DNA of 54,030 bases from Parasphingopyxis sp. (GTDB lineage Bacteria > Pseudomonadota > Alphaproteobacteria > Sphingomonadales > Sphingomonadaceae): assembly GCF_028279465.1 (NCBI RefSeq), contig NZ_JANQNS010000021.1:1-54030 (forward strand), given 5' to 3'. Shown one piece after another: positions 17,588 to 25,626 of the stretch. The position numbers and the translations under genes were made by a program. Position 1 is the first letter of the stretch. Each line of letters starts with the position of its first letter. The notes below the pieces were generated by a model. That model did no database searches and had not been told where the DNA came from. It worked only from the letters and a program-made list of their open reading frames with translations.

Positions 17588-19462
17588 TCAGTCGCCCGCC
17601 ACCTCATAATCATGCACGGCCATCAAATCGATGCCGCCGGGGCGTGTCCCGCCATTCGCTTCGATCCAGTCATAGATCTTGTCCTCGAGTACAGCCATCG
17701 GCAGGGCACCGGTATCGAGTACCTGTTCGTGGAAGCCGCGGATGTCGAAATTATCGCCCAGCGCTTCCTCGGCTTGTGCGCGCAGCGCCTGGATCGTGAG
17801 CGAACCGATCTTATAGGCCAGCGCCTGGCTTGGAATCGCGATATAGCGCTCGACTTCGCTCGTCGCCTCGACATTGGTCATGCCCGAATTGTCGAGCATA
17901 TACTGGATCGCCTGTTCGCGCGTCCAACCCTTGGCGTGCAGGCCCGTATCGACGACAAGCCGCATCGCGCGCAGCATCTCATCATTCAGATGCCCGAAGC
18001 GCTGATAGGGATCGGTAAAGATGCCAAGTTCCGGCCCGAGCGTCTCGGTATAGAGCGCCCAGCCCTCGACATAGGCGGTGTTGCCGCCAAAACGCATGAA
18101 GTTCGGCAGGTCCGCATTTTCCTGCGCAAGGCTGATCTGGAAGTGATGGCCGGGTGCCGCTTCATGTAGATACAGCGTCTCCATGCCCGGCGTCAGCCGC
18201 TCGTCGAGATTATAGGCGTTGTAATAGAACACGCCCGGGCGCGAGCCATCCGGCGTGCCGGGCTGATAGGAGCCGCCCGCAGCCGTCGCCTCGCGGAACG
18301 GTTCGACGGCGCGGATTTCGAGCGGGCTGTTGGGAATCGTCGAAAACAGCTCGGATATGCGCTGATCGACACGCTCGCCGATCCGATAATATTCCTCGGC
18401 CAGCCATTCGCGCGATTCCGGCTTGAATTGCGGGTCGGTGCGGATGTGTTCGAAAAATTCCTGCAGCGTGCCCTCAAAGCCGACCTCGTCGCGAATTTCC
18501 TCAAAACCGCGGGTGATCCGCGCAACCTCGGCGAGGCCGAGATCGTGAATGAAATCGGGTGTCAGATCGAGCGTCGTCGTATCGCGCACCATCTGGGCGT
18601 AGACCACATCGCCGCCCCGCATATGGACAAGACCGACGCCTTCGCGCGCGACGGGCAGATATTCGTCGCGCAGGAAATCGCGCATCCGCGTATAGGCATC
18701 GAAAATCGCCTGGGTGGATTCGCGATAGGCATTCGTCAGCCGCGCCTGATCTTCCTCGGAAAAACCCTCGGGAAAATTGAGCGCCGGCCGGAAATAAGGC
18801 GAATCCGCGATTTCCTCGGCGAGCTGGGTATCGAGCTGTTCGACCACGCGGCCGATGGTCAGCTGACTTTCGAACACACCCGACTCCATGCCTTGGCGAA
18901 AGCGTTCGATCGACCGATCGCTGATCGTGATGAAATCCTGATGGCGGCTGAGATTATTCTCATAATCCTCCACCGTGTTGAACGGCGCCGCGCCTTGGCC
19001 GGACGCGAACGTCGGATAGAAGGTGTGAAAGCCGGAGAAATGGTTGACCGGGCGGACGACCGTCAGCGCCATCAGTTCGGGCGATACGTCGCGGAGATTT
19101 TCCTCCTGCTGCAGCCGGAAGATGTCATAGGCGATCTGGTTGGTCTGGCTCAGCGCGGACCGGTCGATCTCGGCTAGGGCCGCGAGATTGGCTTCGGCCG
19201 CCGCACGTTCGCCGTCGAAATATTCATCGCTGATGAAATCGCCGATCCGGTCAGCATAGCGCATATCGCCGCGGAACAGCGCCATGATCGGATTGCGGCG
19301 CAGATTGTCCTCGTCGCTCGCCGCGAATAGCGCGCGCAGGCGCTGGTCTTCGGTCATTTCAGCTTCGGCCGCCGGGGCCTCGGCATGGTGATCGGCATAG
19401 GCCGGCGTTGCAAATAACGGCAGCGCGGCGGCCGAGGCGAGCATGAGGAGCTTACGTTTCAT
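17588..19462 (-). CDS. DUF885 family exported protein (putative metallopeptidase)
   Basis: A 624-residue protein with a clear signal peptide (KRK, hydrophobic stretch, cleavage after PAYA near residue 23). The family motif HEAAPGHH, in LYLHEAAPGHHFQIS, resembles a metallopeptidase HExxH site and is complete. DUF885 proteins are generally regarded as dipeptidyl carboxypeptidase-like enzymes; activity here is inferred. A palindrome at 19496-19513 sits in its promoter region. The serine hydrolase gene follows in the same direction. Confidence 0.92.
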   Translation of the reverse strand: MKRKLLMLASAAALPLFATPAYADHHAEAPAAEAEMTEDQRLRALFAASDEDNLRRNPIMALFRGDMRYADRIGDFISDEYFDGERAAAEANLAALAEIDRSALSQTNQIAYDIFRLQQEENLRDVSPELMALTVVRPVNHFSGFHTFYPTFASGQGAAPFNTVEDYENNLSRHQDFITISDRSIERFRQGMESGVFESQLTIGRVVEQLDTQLAEEIADSPYFRPALNFPEGFSEEDQARLTNAYRESTQAIFDAYTRMRDFLRDEYLPVAREGVGLVHMRGGDVVYAQMVRDTTTLDLTPDFIHDLGLAEVARITRGFEEIRDEVGFEGTLQEFFEHIRTDPQFKPESREWLAEEYYRIGERVDQRISELFSTIPNSPLEIRAVEPFREATAAGGSYQPGTPDGSRPGVFYYNAYNLDERLTPGMETLYLHEAAPGHHFQISLAQENADLPNFMRFGGNTAYVEGWALYTETLGPELGIFTDPYQRFGHLNDEMLRAMRLVVDTGLHAKGWTREQAIQYMLDNSGMTNVEATSEVERYIAIPSQALAYKIGSLTIQALRAQAEEALGDNFDIRGFHEQVLDTGALPMAVLEDKIYDWIEANGGTRPGGIDLMAVHDYEVAGD

Positions 19463-19495
19463 GGGTGGTTCTCTCCGAAGGAAGTCTGATGCACC

Positions 19496-19513
19496 TAGTG
19501 TATTATTACACTA
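19496..19513. promoter_or_regulatory. 18-bp palindromic operator candidate upstream of the DUF885 gene
   Basis: TAGTGTA-TTAT-TACACTA has perfect 7-bp arms. It lies 34 bases upstream of the DUF885 start, where it would overlap a promoter -10 element (TAATAC on the minus strand). The shape is like operators of GntR/YtrA-type repressors, which is from general knowledge of GTGTA-TACAC sites; no such repressor gene is nearby. Confidence 0.65.
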
Positions 19514-19615
19514 ATACAGAAGATGGTGGATAGCAATCCTTGGCTTCATCGCCGCTGTCCATCGCTTTTGGACAAGCCGCTATCGCGTTTCTGCCAAATG
19601 CAGATCGCTGAACGA

Positions 19616-20296
19616 TCAATATTGGCTGGGCTGACCGCCATAGGCCCAGGGAAGTTCCCGGAACCATTTGGTGATGATATATTTGACGCCCTTGCGCACT
19701 TTCATGCCCTGATGCAGCGACCATTCATTGGGTACGCCCTCATGGGTGAGGTTGTTCCAGCACAATAGCTTGCCCTTTTCGGCGTGGAACATCTTGCCCA
19801 GCCGCTTGAAGCGTGTCGCGCCGCCGACCTGCGTATCGTTGAGAAAGACCATGGCGGTCCAGGTGCGCTGTCCGCCCTGATCCTTCTCCGTCTTCCAATA
19901 ATCCTGATTGTCGTAGAACCAGTCATTATGCGGCTTGAACTGCTGGCCGACTTCGTAGCGCTGGCCCTGGATGGTTTCGCCATTCTCCTTGGGAATGCCC
20001 ATGAAGCGGACGATCTTCTCCTCGATCGCATCAATGGCCGGTTCTTGGCGATCGAAATCCGTGCTGGAGCTTGTGCGGAACTCGGTATCATCCGTGGTCG
20101 ACAAAAGCGTCGATGGACGAGCGTCGCGGTCGATTTTCTCGACCAGCAGCTGGCATTCCGCATCGTTCAGAAAATCGCGGCACTGATAGATATCGATATT
20201 GCGCGTTGGCACACGCTGAATATTGTCGTGGCTCTCGATATGCGCCATGATTTCGCGGTTGCGCGCGGCAAGAACGGACGGTTCGGTGAGACTCAT
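19616..20296 (-). CDS. 2-oxoglutarate/Fe(II)-dependent oxygenase, prolyl 4-hydroxylase-like
   Basis: A 226-residue dioxygenase. The iron ligands are visible as the HxD pair in FKPHNDWFYDN and a distal His in LTHEGVP. A basic residue for 2-oxoglutarate occurs in KGVKYIITKWFRE near the C-terminus. It has no signal peptide, so it is probably cytoplasmic. Bacterial prolyl 4-hydroxylase-like proteins act on proteins such as EF-Tu in some species; the target is unknown here. It is not clearly in an operon with either neighbour. Confidence 0.9.
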   Translation of the reverse strand: MSLTEPSVLAARNREIMAHIESHDNIQRVPTRNIDIYQCRDFLNDAECQLLVEKIDRDARPSTLLSTTDDTEFRTSSSTDFDRQEPAIDAIEEKIVRFMGIPKENGETIQGQRYEVGQQFKPHNDWFYDNQDYWKTEKDQGGQRTWTAMVFLNDTQVGGATRFKRLGKMFHAEKGKLLCWNNLTHEGVPNEWSLHQGMKVRKGVKYIITKWFRELPWAYGGQPSQY

Positions 20297-20362
20297 GCGC
20301 GCTCCGCTATCAAATCGCGCGATTCGTGCAAAGCCGTTTCATATGCGCCGGGCATAAGAGAA

Positions 20363-20393
20363 GGCGGCCCCGGGCGCGATGCCCGGAGCCGCC
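20363..20393 (-). terminator. candidate Rho-independent terminator of the RcnB-like gene
   Basis: An inverted repeat with GGCGGC and GCCGCC outer arms and CCGGGC/GCCCGG inner arms around GCGAT. Read on the minus strand it is followed by TTCTCTTAT, a weak T tract, and lies 24 bases past the RcnB-like stop. Confidence 0.55.
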
Positions 20394-20416
20394 TGATGCT
20401 TCGCTTCCGTCCGGCT

Positions 20417-21442
20417 TTACCAGAAGAAGTCGTGGATCACATCGACGACATAGCCGTCCCGCGTATCGATCAACAGAACATCGTCGAAATAACGGATCCA
20501 GCGATACGGGCCATAGGCCGCCGGCAGCCGGTACCGCCACGGATCGTTCAGCCAATAGCGCGATCCGAAGAAGGCGGCGCCGATCACGAGACCGACATCG
20601 AACCGGCGATAGCGATAGCCGCGATAGGGCGCATAATAGCGTCCGAGCCGGAAGATATTGCGGTTGTAACTGCGGTGGTGCCGCCAGTTATACCGACGGT
20701 CGGCCCGCCAGGCCTGGCGATTCCACCGCCGCCAGTCGCGACGCGCTTCGCGGCGATCCCAGCGACGTTCGGCACGACGATCCTGGCGCCTGTCCCACCG
20801 GCGCTCTGCCCGACGGTCTTGACGCCGATCGAAGCGACGCTCCGCTCTGCGGTCCTGACGCCGATCAAACCGACGCTCGGCGCGACGGTCCTGCCGACGA
20901 TCGAAACGGCGCTCCGCCCGGCGATCCTGCCGGCGGTCGAAGCGGCGTTCGGCACGACGGTCCTGACGCCGCTCGACGCGACGATCCGCCCTGCGGTCCT
21001 GACGACGGTCAGCCCGGCGCTCCTGCCGCTGCGCGACACGACGCTCGGTCCGGCGGTCCTGCCGGCGATCGGCGCGGCGTTCTTGCCTACGTTCCGCACG
21101 GCGCTCGGTTTGGCGCTGGGCGCGACGTTCGGTCCGGCGCTCGGTTCGGCGTTCGGCACGGCGGTCCTGGCGGCGGTCGATCCGCGCCTGGCCGCGATTG
21201 TTGCGATTGGCGGCCCGGTTGGCCCGTCGCTCGCTCCGGTTGGCGCGGCGTTCCTGCCGGTTCGCCCGGTTGCCGCGATTGGCGCGCCGGTCCTGCTGCT
21301 GCATGACCATCGCCATCTGCACCGGCGCGGTGTTCGCGCTGGACATTGCGCCTTCTCGGAAATTTTGTGCCTGTGCCGGGGCAACGAGGGCTGGTGTTCC
21401 CGCAGTCGCCGCCAGCAACAAAGCGATCAGTTTGATACGCAC
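20417..21442 (-). CDS. RcnB-like exported protein with a long Arg-rich repeat domain
   Basis: A 341-residue protein starting at GTG 21440-21442. A signal peptide covers residues 1 to about 26 (cleavage after AQA). Residues 50-250 are almost entirely Arg, Asp, Glu, Gln and Ala in RR-doublet periodicity. Residues 158-229 are six consecutive 12-residue units RRQDRRAERRFD, four with Phe and two with Trp at the same place. The C-terminal 75 residues (WLNDPWRYRLP, YGPYRWIRYFDDVLLIDTRDG, VVDVIHDFFW) match the RcnB-type periplasmic domain. RcnB in E. coli affects nickel and cobalt homeostasis; the function of the basic domain is unknown. Confidence 0.85.
   Translation of the reverse strand: MRIKLIALLLAATAGTPALVAPAQAQNFREGAMSSANTAPVQMAMVMQQQDRRANRGNRANRQERRANRSERRANRAANRNNRGQARIDRRQDRRAERRTERRTERRAQRQTERRAERRQERRADRRQDRRTERRVAQRQERRADRRQDRRADRRVERRQDRRAERRFDRRQDRRAERRFDRRQDRRAERRFDRRQDRRAERRFDRRQDRRAERRWDRRQDRRAERRWDRREARRDWRRWNRQAWRADRRYNWRHHRSYNRNIFRLGRYYAPYRGYRYRRFDVGLVIGAAFFGSRYWLNDPWRYRLPAAYGPYRWIRYFDDVLLIDTRDGYVVDVIHDFFW
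20756..20971 (-). repeat. six tandem 36-bp coding repeats inside the RcnB-like gene
   Basis: The bases encode residues 158-229, six back-to-back 12-residue units. The protein units are identical except Phe/Trp at position 11, while the DNA copies differ at synonymous positions, so selection on the peptide rather than very recent duplication is suggested. Degenerate units extend the array upstream to about residue 88. Confidence 0.85.
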
Positions 21443-21584
21443 TGTTACATCTCCATCTGTGGCGGCTCGGGAATGGCCACCGGTGCAGCCCTTCTAGAGA
21501 GCCCGCGATGAGGCGAGCCTGAACTTGCGAGTCAGGAAACAGCAAGATTTCATTAACACGTACATTTCGGACACCGGAACGCTG

Positions 21585-22163
21585 TCATTCACTGACGATC
21601 CGCCCCGGTTCGTCGCCCTCGCCATCTTCTGGCGGCGTCAGCGCTTCGACATTGGCGGCCGCATCTTCCGGGTCGATACCGGGCGGCGGGGCCGACGCCA
21701 GGCGCTCCTCGCCGCGCGACACACGCGCTGCCAGCCGGATCGCTTCGCGCATGCGCGGATAGGTTCCGCAGCGGCAGATATTGGTAATCGCCTCGTCAAT
21801 CTCTTCGTCGCTCGGGTTGGCGTTACCGTCGATCAGCGCGGCAGCGGCCATGATCACGCCCGACTGACAATAGCCGCATTGCGGAACCATATTTTCGATC
21901 CAGGCCTGCTGAATGGGATGATCCCGCCCGCGCGACAGCGCTTCGATCGTCGTGATGAAGCTCCCTTCCGCGTCCGCGATGCTGAGCTGGCAGGACCGCA
22001 CGGCCCGGCCATCGAGATTGACCGTGCAGGCACCGCACACGCCGACACCGCAGGCATATTTGGTGCCGGTCAGATTGGAGGCGTCGCGCAACGCCCATAA
22101 CAGCGGCGTACGCGGGTCCATGCGGTAATGGACGGGCTGGCCGTTAACGGTCATCCGGGTCAT
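21585..22163 (-). CDS. (2Fe-2S)-binding oxidoreductase small subunit (IorA/CoxS-like)
   Basis: A 192-residue electron-transfer subunit of xanthine oxidase-family molybdenum hydroxylases. The plant-type [2Fe-2S] site is in ACGVGVCGACTV with a further Cys in VRSCQL, and the second cluster's cysteines are CGYC and CRCG in the helical C-terminal domain. The last 35 residues are an acidic, proline-rich extension. The large molybdopterin subunit normally adjacent is absent, so the partner must be elsewhere or lost. Repeat copy C follows upstream on the left-to-right map. Confidence 0.9.
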   Translation of the reverse strand: MTRMTVNGQPVHYRMDPRTPLLWALRDASNLTGTKYACGVGVCGACTVNLDGRAVRSCQLSIADAEGSFITTIEALSRGRDHPIQQAWIENMVPQCGYCQSGVIMAAAALIDGNANPSDEEIDEAITNICRCGTYPRMREAIRLAARVSRGEERLASAPPPGIDPEDAAANVEALTPPEDGEGDEPGRIVSE

Positions 22164-22205
22164 GGCGCGGCTTTAGCGCGGTTTCGGAGAAATGGCAGGG
22201 GTTTA

Positions 22206-22343
22206 TTCGTCAGACTCGACCTGATGGTCGAGCGCGGCACCAGCCCGCTCCCCCTCCCGGTCTCCCACAGGGTACACTTAATGGGAGGCCGGGAGGGGGA
22301 GCGGGCTGGTGCCGCGATTTTCCGCGAGGAAAATTCTGACAAA
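22206..22343. repeat. cloverleaf-type palindromic repeat, copy C
   Basis: The outer arms are TTCGTCAGA and TCTGACAAA. The left side stem is CTCGACC-TGAT-GGTCGAG and the right one is ATTTTCC-GCGA-GGAAAAT. The loop reads AGGGTACACTT in the same sense as copy B. It lies 11 bases from the aldolase stop codon and about 40 bases from the start of the oxidoreductase gene, both on the minus strand. Confidence 0.87.
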
Positions 22344-22354
22344 CAGAATCTACC

Positions 22355-23119
22355 CTATTCCCGCCAGCTCGTATCGATCCGATCGACCTGCCGCACCCAG
22401 GCGTCGAATTCCGCGCGGCCCGGTTCGGCCGAGGCTTGGGTCTGCGAGATATCGCGCTGGTGCACATCGATCACCTCTTGCGGGATAACGATCGGATCGC
22501 CGGCATTCATGGTCGCGACCTGGATTTCGCAGGCGCGTTGCAGCGCCCAATATTGGATGAGCGCGATCGGCAGCGTACGCCCGATAACCACCGGACCATG
22601 ATTGCGCAGCATCAGTATCCGGTTCTTGCCGAGATTGGCGAGCAGCCGTTCGCCTTCTTCCTCGCGCACGGTCACGCCTTCGAATTCGTGATAGGAGAGC
22701 CGGCCGATGAAGTTACACGCGTAGAAATTCACCGGCTGCAATCCGCCCTCCATTGAACAGACGGCCATGGTCGCGGTCGTATGCGTGTGGATGATGCAAT
22801 GCGCATCGCTGAGATGCCGGTGGAACAGGCTGTGCTGGACGAAGCCTGCCTTGTTCACCGGAAATTCGCTGCCATCCAGCTTGTTGCCGTCGATATCGAT
22901 CTTGACGAGGTTCGATGCTTTCACTTCCGAGAAGTGCAACCCGAACGGGTTGATGAGAAACGCACCCTCCTCATTCGGCACCTTCACGGTGATGTGATTG
23001 AAGATCGCCTCGTCCCAGCCCATCATCGCGAAAATCCGGTAGCAGGCGGCAAGCTCCTGCCGCGCCGTCCATTCCTCTTCGGTCATCTGGTCGTTCGAGG
23101 ACGCGAGTGTCGTGGCCAT
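22355..23119 (-). CDS. class II aldolase/adducin family protein
   Basis: A 254-residue protein of the zinc-dependent aldolase II fold. The metal-binding HTH is in CIIHTHTTATM and a further His in LRNHGPVV. The substrate cannot be told; family members cleave or epimerise sugar phosphates or act as decarboxylases, and adducin-like ones have unclear roles. The start ATG 23117-23119 (MATTLASS) is preferred; an ATG at 23129-23131 is also in frame. Confidence 0.9.
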   Translation of the reverse strand: MATTLASSNDQMTEEEWTARQELAACYRIFAMMGWDEAIFNHITVKVPNEEGAFLINPFGLHFSEVKASNLVKIDIDGNKLDGSEFPVNKAGFVQHSLFHRHLSDAHCIIHTHTTATMAVCSMEGGLQPVNFYACNFIGRLSYHEFEGVTVREEEGERLLANLGKNRILMLRNHGPVVIGRTLPIALIQYWALQRACEIQVATMNAGDPIVIPQEVIDVHQRDISQTQASAEPGRAEFDAWVRQVDRIDTSWRE

Positions 23120-23352
23120 TATTGTCTCCATGGATAGCGGATTTGCCGGTATTTTCGCCCAAGGACGGGCGAAAGTCGAGTGCGGCACGGGGCGCTTTTT
23201 GCTTGAAATCCCGCCAATCCAGCGCTAGTTGCACCCCCGAAGCGCTGCGGAATGCGATTCTGCGGTGAAATCGCTATTGTGAGAATATTCGCTATCCGCC
23301 GGCTATATACGGCCTGCGGGACAAGATGGTTCGATTGGAGACAGACGGGTTT

Positions 23353-23556
23353 ATGCAAGTTTCAGTCCGCGATAATAATGTCGATCAGGCGCTCCGCGCG
23401 CTCAAGAAGAAGCTGCAGCGCGAGGGTGTGTATCGCGAAATGAAGCTGCGCCGGCATTATGAAAAGCCGTCCGAAAAACGCGCGCGCGAACGCGCCGCCG
23501 CCATCCGCCGCGCCCGCAAGCTGGAGCGCAAGCGCATGGAACGCGACGGCATCTAA
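23353..23556 (+). CDS. rpsU: 30S ribosomal protein bS21
   Basis: A 67-residue, very basic protein of the small ribosomal subunit. It begins [20 protein letters not shown], with the conserved [25 protein letters not shown] core. The gene is monocistronic with its own upstream sequence and a terminator 30 bases downstream. Confidence 0.97.
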   Translation: MQVSVRDNNVDQALRALKKKLQREGVYREMKLRRHYEKPSEKRARERAAAIRRARKLERKRMERDGI

Positions 23557-23585
23557 ACGAGATCGAACAATCGATATGCGAAAAG

Positions 23586-23609
23586 GGCTGCCTCCGGGCG
23601 GCCTTTTTT
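23586..23609 (+). terminator. Rho-independent terminator of rpsU
   Basis: The 7-bp stem GGCTGCC-TCCG-GGCGGCC is followed directly by six T residues. It is the clearest intrinsic terminator in the window. Confidence 0.92.
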
Positions 23610-23622
23610 GTGGGAGATTCCG

Positions 23623-23763
23623 TTTGTCAGAATTTCGCTAACGCGAAATCGCGGTGCCGGCCCGCTCCCCCTCCCGACCTCCCAATAAGTGTACCCTGTG
23701 GGAGGCCGGGAGGGGGAGCGGGCTGGTGCCGCGATTTTTCCGCTCAGGAAAAATTCTTACAAA
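23623..23763. repeat. cloverleaf-type palindromic repeat, copy D
   Basis: The outer arms are TTTGTCAGA and TCTTACAAA. The left side stem is ATTTCGC-TAAC-GCGAAAT, a different sequence from copies B and C but still fully paired. The right stem is TTTTTCC-GCTCA-GGAAAAA. The loop reads AGTGTACCCT, the opposite sense to B and C. It lies between the convergent rpsU and HAD genes and ends eight bases before the HAD stop codon. Confidence 0.87.
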
Positions 23764-23771
23764 CAAACCCC

Positions 23772-24443
23772 CTACCCCCAGGCGATAATCCGCCAGCCAT
23801 TTTTCCGCGCGATTTTGCGCAGCTTCGAAGTGGGGTTGGTCGCGACCGGTTGGTCGGACCATTCGAATACGGGGCGATCCGTTGGGCTGTCCGAATAGAA
23901 GCGGACGGCGATATCGTCCTTCGCGAGGCCGTTCTCCGTTGCCCAGGCCTCGACGCGGGCCAGTTTCGCCGGGCCATAGCAATTCTCGCCATCGATCTCG
24001 GCGAGGATGCGATCCTCTTCGTCGCGCTTGACCAGAGTGCCGATCACATCGTCGAAGCCCAGCCGGCGGGCGAGCGGCTCCACGTAAAAAGCGTAGGAGG
24101 CGGTGGCGAGGACGAGCCGGTTGCCCTGCGCCTTCTCCGCCGCGATCTGCGCGCGCGCCTGCGGGTGAACATTGTCGTCCAGCGTCGCCGCCGCGAAGCT
24201 TTCCGCGATCTCGGCCATCTTGTCCGCATCGATCGGCGAACCGAGCAGCATGTCGTGCATACGCTCCTTCAACGTCGCGCGGTCCAGCGCCCGCAACAGA
24301 TAGCCGCCGAAGAGGAATAGCAGGCCGGGCAGGAAGAGCAGCCGCCAGCGCTCATGCCGCCATGCCGCGTGCAAAAGAAAGGGCATGAAGGTCGGCCGTT
24401 TCGTGATCGTCTTGTCGAGATCGTAGAGCGCGATTTTCGTCAT
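23772..24443 (-). CDS. HAD superfamily hydrolase, subfamily IB (phosphoserine phosphatase-like)
   Basis: A 223-residue phosphatase. The nucleophile motif DLDKTIT is at residues 8-14. Motif II is in LVLATASYAFYVEP, and a C-terminal segment reads VRFYSDSPTDRPVFEW, with the acidic pair slightly altered from the usual DD. A hydrophobic stretch near residue 40-55 (LLFLPGLLFLFGGYLL) suggests membrane contact. The substrate is unknown; a CicA or lysophosphatidate-type phosphatase is possible given the lipid-transport operon that starts divergently 66 bases away. Confidence 0.88.
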   Translation of the reverse strand: MTKIALYDLDKTITKRPTFMPFLLHAAWRHERWRLLFLPGLLFLFGGYLLRALDRATLKERMHDMLLGSPIDADKMAEIAESFAAATLDDNVHPQARAQIAAEKAQGNRLVLATASYAFYVEPLARRLGFDDVIGTLVKRDEEDRILAEIDGENCYGPAKLARVEAWATENGLAKDDIAVRFYSDSPTDRPVFEWSDQPVATNPTSKLRKIARKNGWRIIAWG

Positions 24444-24509
24444 CGGCCCGTCTCATAGCATGAAGCAACGCCTTGCCGAGCGTGGATTTTCGCCGCACAA
24501 GGCACGCCG

Positions 24510-25619
24510 ATGACTGTCGAGGCGGATTTCATCGAATTGGAGGAGGGAGGGGAGCGCATCATGCGCTTTTCCGGCCGTCTGACCATCGCCCGTATCGGGG
24601 ATGTACCGCAACGCCTTTCCGAATTGCCGTATAGCCCGGCCCGGATCGATATCTCGAATGTCGAACGCGTCGACACGGTCGGCGCCTGGGTCGTCCACAA
24701 ACTCGCGCGCGATCACGGAGCGCAGATCGTTGGAGCGAGCGACCATGCCGACCGTCTGCTCCGTCAAGTGAGCATCGCCGACGATCCGGCCAAGAGCTTT
24801 GACGAAGATGAAGGGCGCCTTCACCGCATTATCGCACGGATCGGCGCCTCGACGTTGGAAGCGCTGTCGGGCCTCAAAGGCCTGCTCGCCTTTTTCGGCG
24901 GCCTTCTGATCGCGACGGCCAGCGTCATCCGGCATCCGGGCCGCATGCGCTTCAACGCGGTCGTGCAGCGCTTCGAAACGGTCGGCGTTTCGGCGCTCGG
25001 CATCATCGGGCTGATGAGCTTTCTGATCGGCATCGTGATCGCGCAGCAGGGCGCGGTGCAGCTGCGGCAGTTCGGCGCCGAGGTCTTCACGATCAACCTG
25101 ATCGGCCGGATCACGACGCGCGAACTGGGCGTGTTGATGACCGCGATCATGGTCGCGGGCCGCTCGGGCAGCGCCTTTGCCGCGCAGATCGGCTCGATGA
25201 AACTTGCCGAAGAAGTGGACGCCATGCGCACGATCGGCGTGCCGCCGATGCAGGCGCTCGTCCTGCCGCGCGTTCTGGCGACGACGCTGCTGATGCCGCT
25301 GCTCGGTTTCTATTCGACCTTCCTGATGATCGTCGGCGGCGGGCTGTTGTGCTGGATCGGCCTCGGCATTCCGCCCGAAACCTTCATCCTGCGTTTGCGC
25401 GAAGTCGTCCCGATGACCGATCTTTGGGTCGGGCTGATCAAGGCGCCGGTCTTCGGCATGATCATCGGGCTCACGGGCTGCTATCAGGGCATGCAGGTGC
25501 GCGGCAACAACGAGGAAGTCGGCAACCGTACGACCACGGCGGTGGTCCAGGCGATCTTCCTCGTTATCGTGCTCGACGCCTTTTTCGCCGTCTTCTTCTC
25601 ATCGGTGGGTTGGGGCTGA
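24510..25619 (+). CDS. mlaE: MlaE-type ABC permease with fused N-terminal STAS-like domain
   Basis: The inner-membrane permease of a phospholipid transporter of the Mla type. Residues 1-105 look like a STAS domain (ARIDISNVERVDTVGAWVVHKLARD), doing the job of a separate MlaB. From about residue 120 onwards is the MlaE permease with five or six membrane segments and the family segment EVFTINLIGRITTRELGVLMTAI and AEEVDAMRTIGV. It is the first gene of a four-gene operon with mlaF 7 bases downstream. The complex maintains outer-membrane lipid asymmetry or moves lipids between membranes. Confidence 0.93.
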   Translation: MTVEADFIELEEGGERIMRFSGRLTIARIGDVPQRLSELPYSPARIDISNVERVDTVGAWVVHKLARDHGAQIVGASDHADRLLRQVSIADDPAKSFDEDEGRLHRIIARIGASTLEALSGLKGLLAFFGGLLIATASVIRHPGRMRFNAVVQRFETVGVSALGIIGLMSFLIGIVIAQQGAVQLRQFGAEVFTINLIGRITTRELGVLMTAIMVAGRSGSAFAAQIGSMKLAEEVDAMRTIGVPPMQALVLPRVLATTLLMPLLGFYSTFLMIVGGGLLCWIGLGIPPETFILRLREVVPMTDLWVGLIKAPVFGMIIGLTGCYQGMQVRGNNEEVGNRTTTAVVQAIFLVIVLDAFFAVFFSSVGWG

Positions 25620-25626
25620 GGCCGAT

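Noticed and set aside
20756-20971. CRISPR array
   Set aside because: Regular 36-bp repeats have no spacers and encode an in-frame protein repeat.
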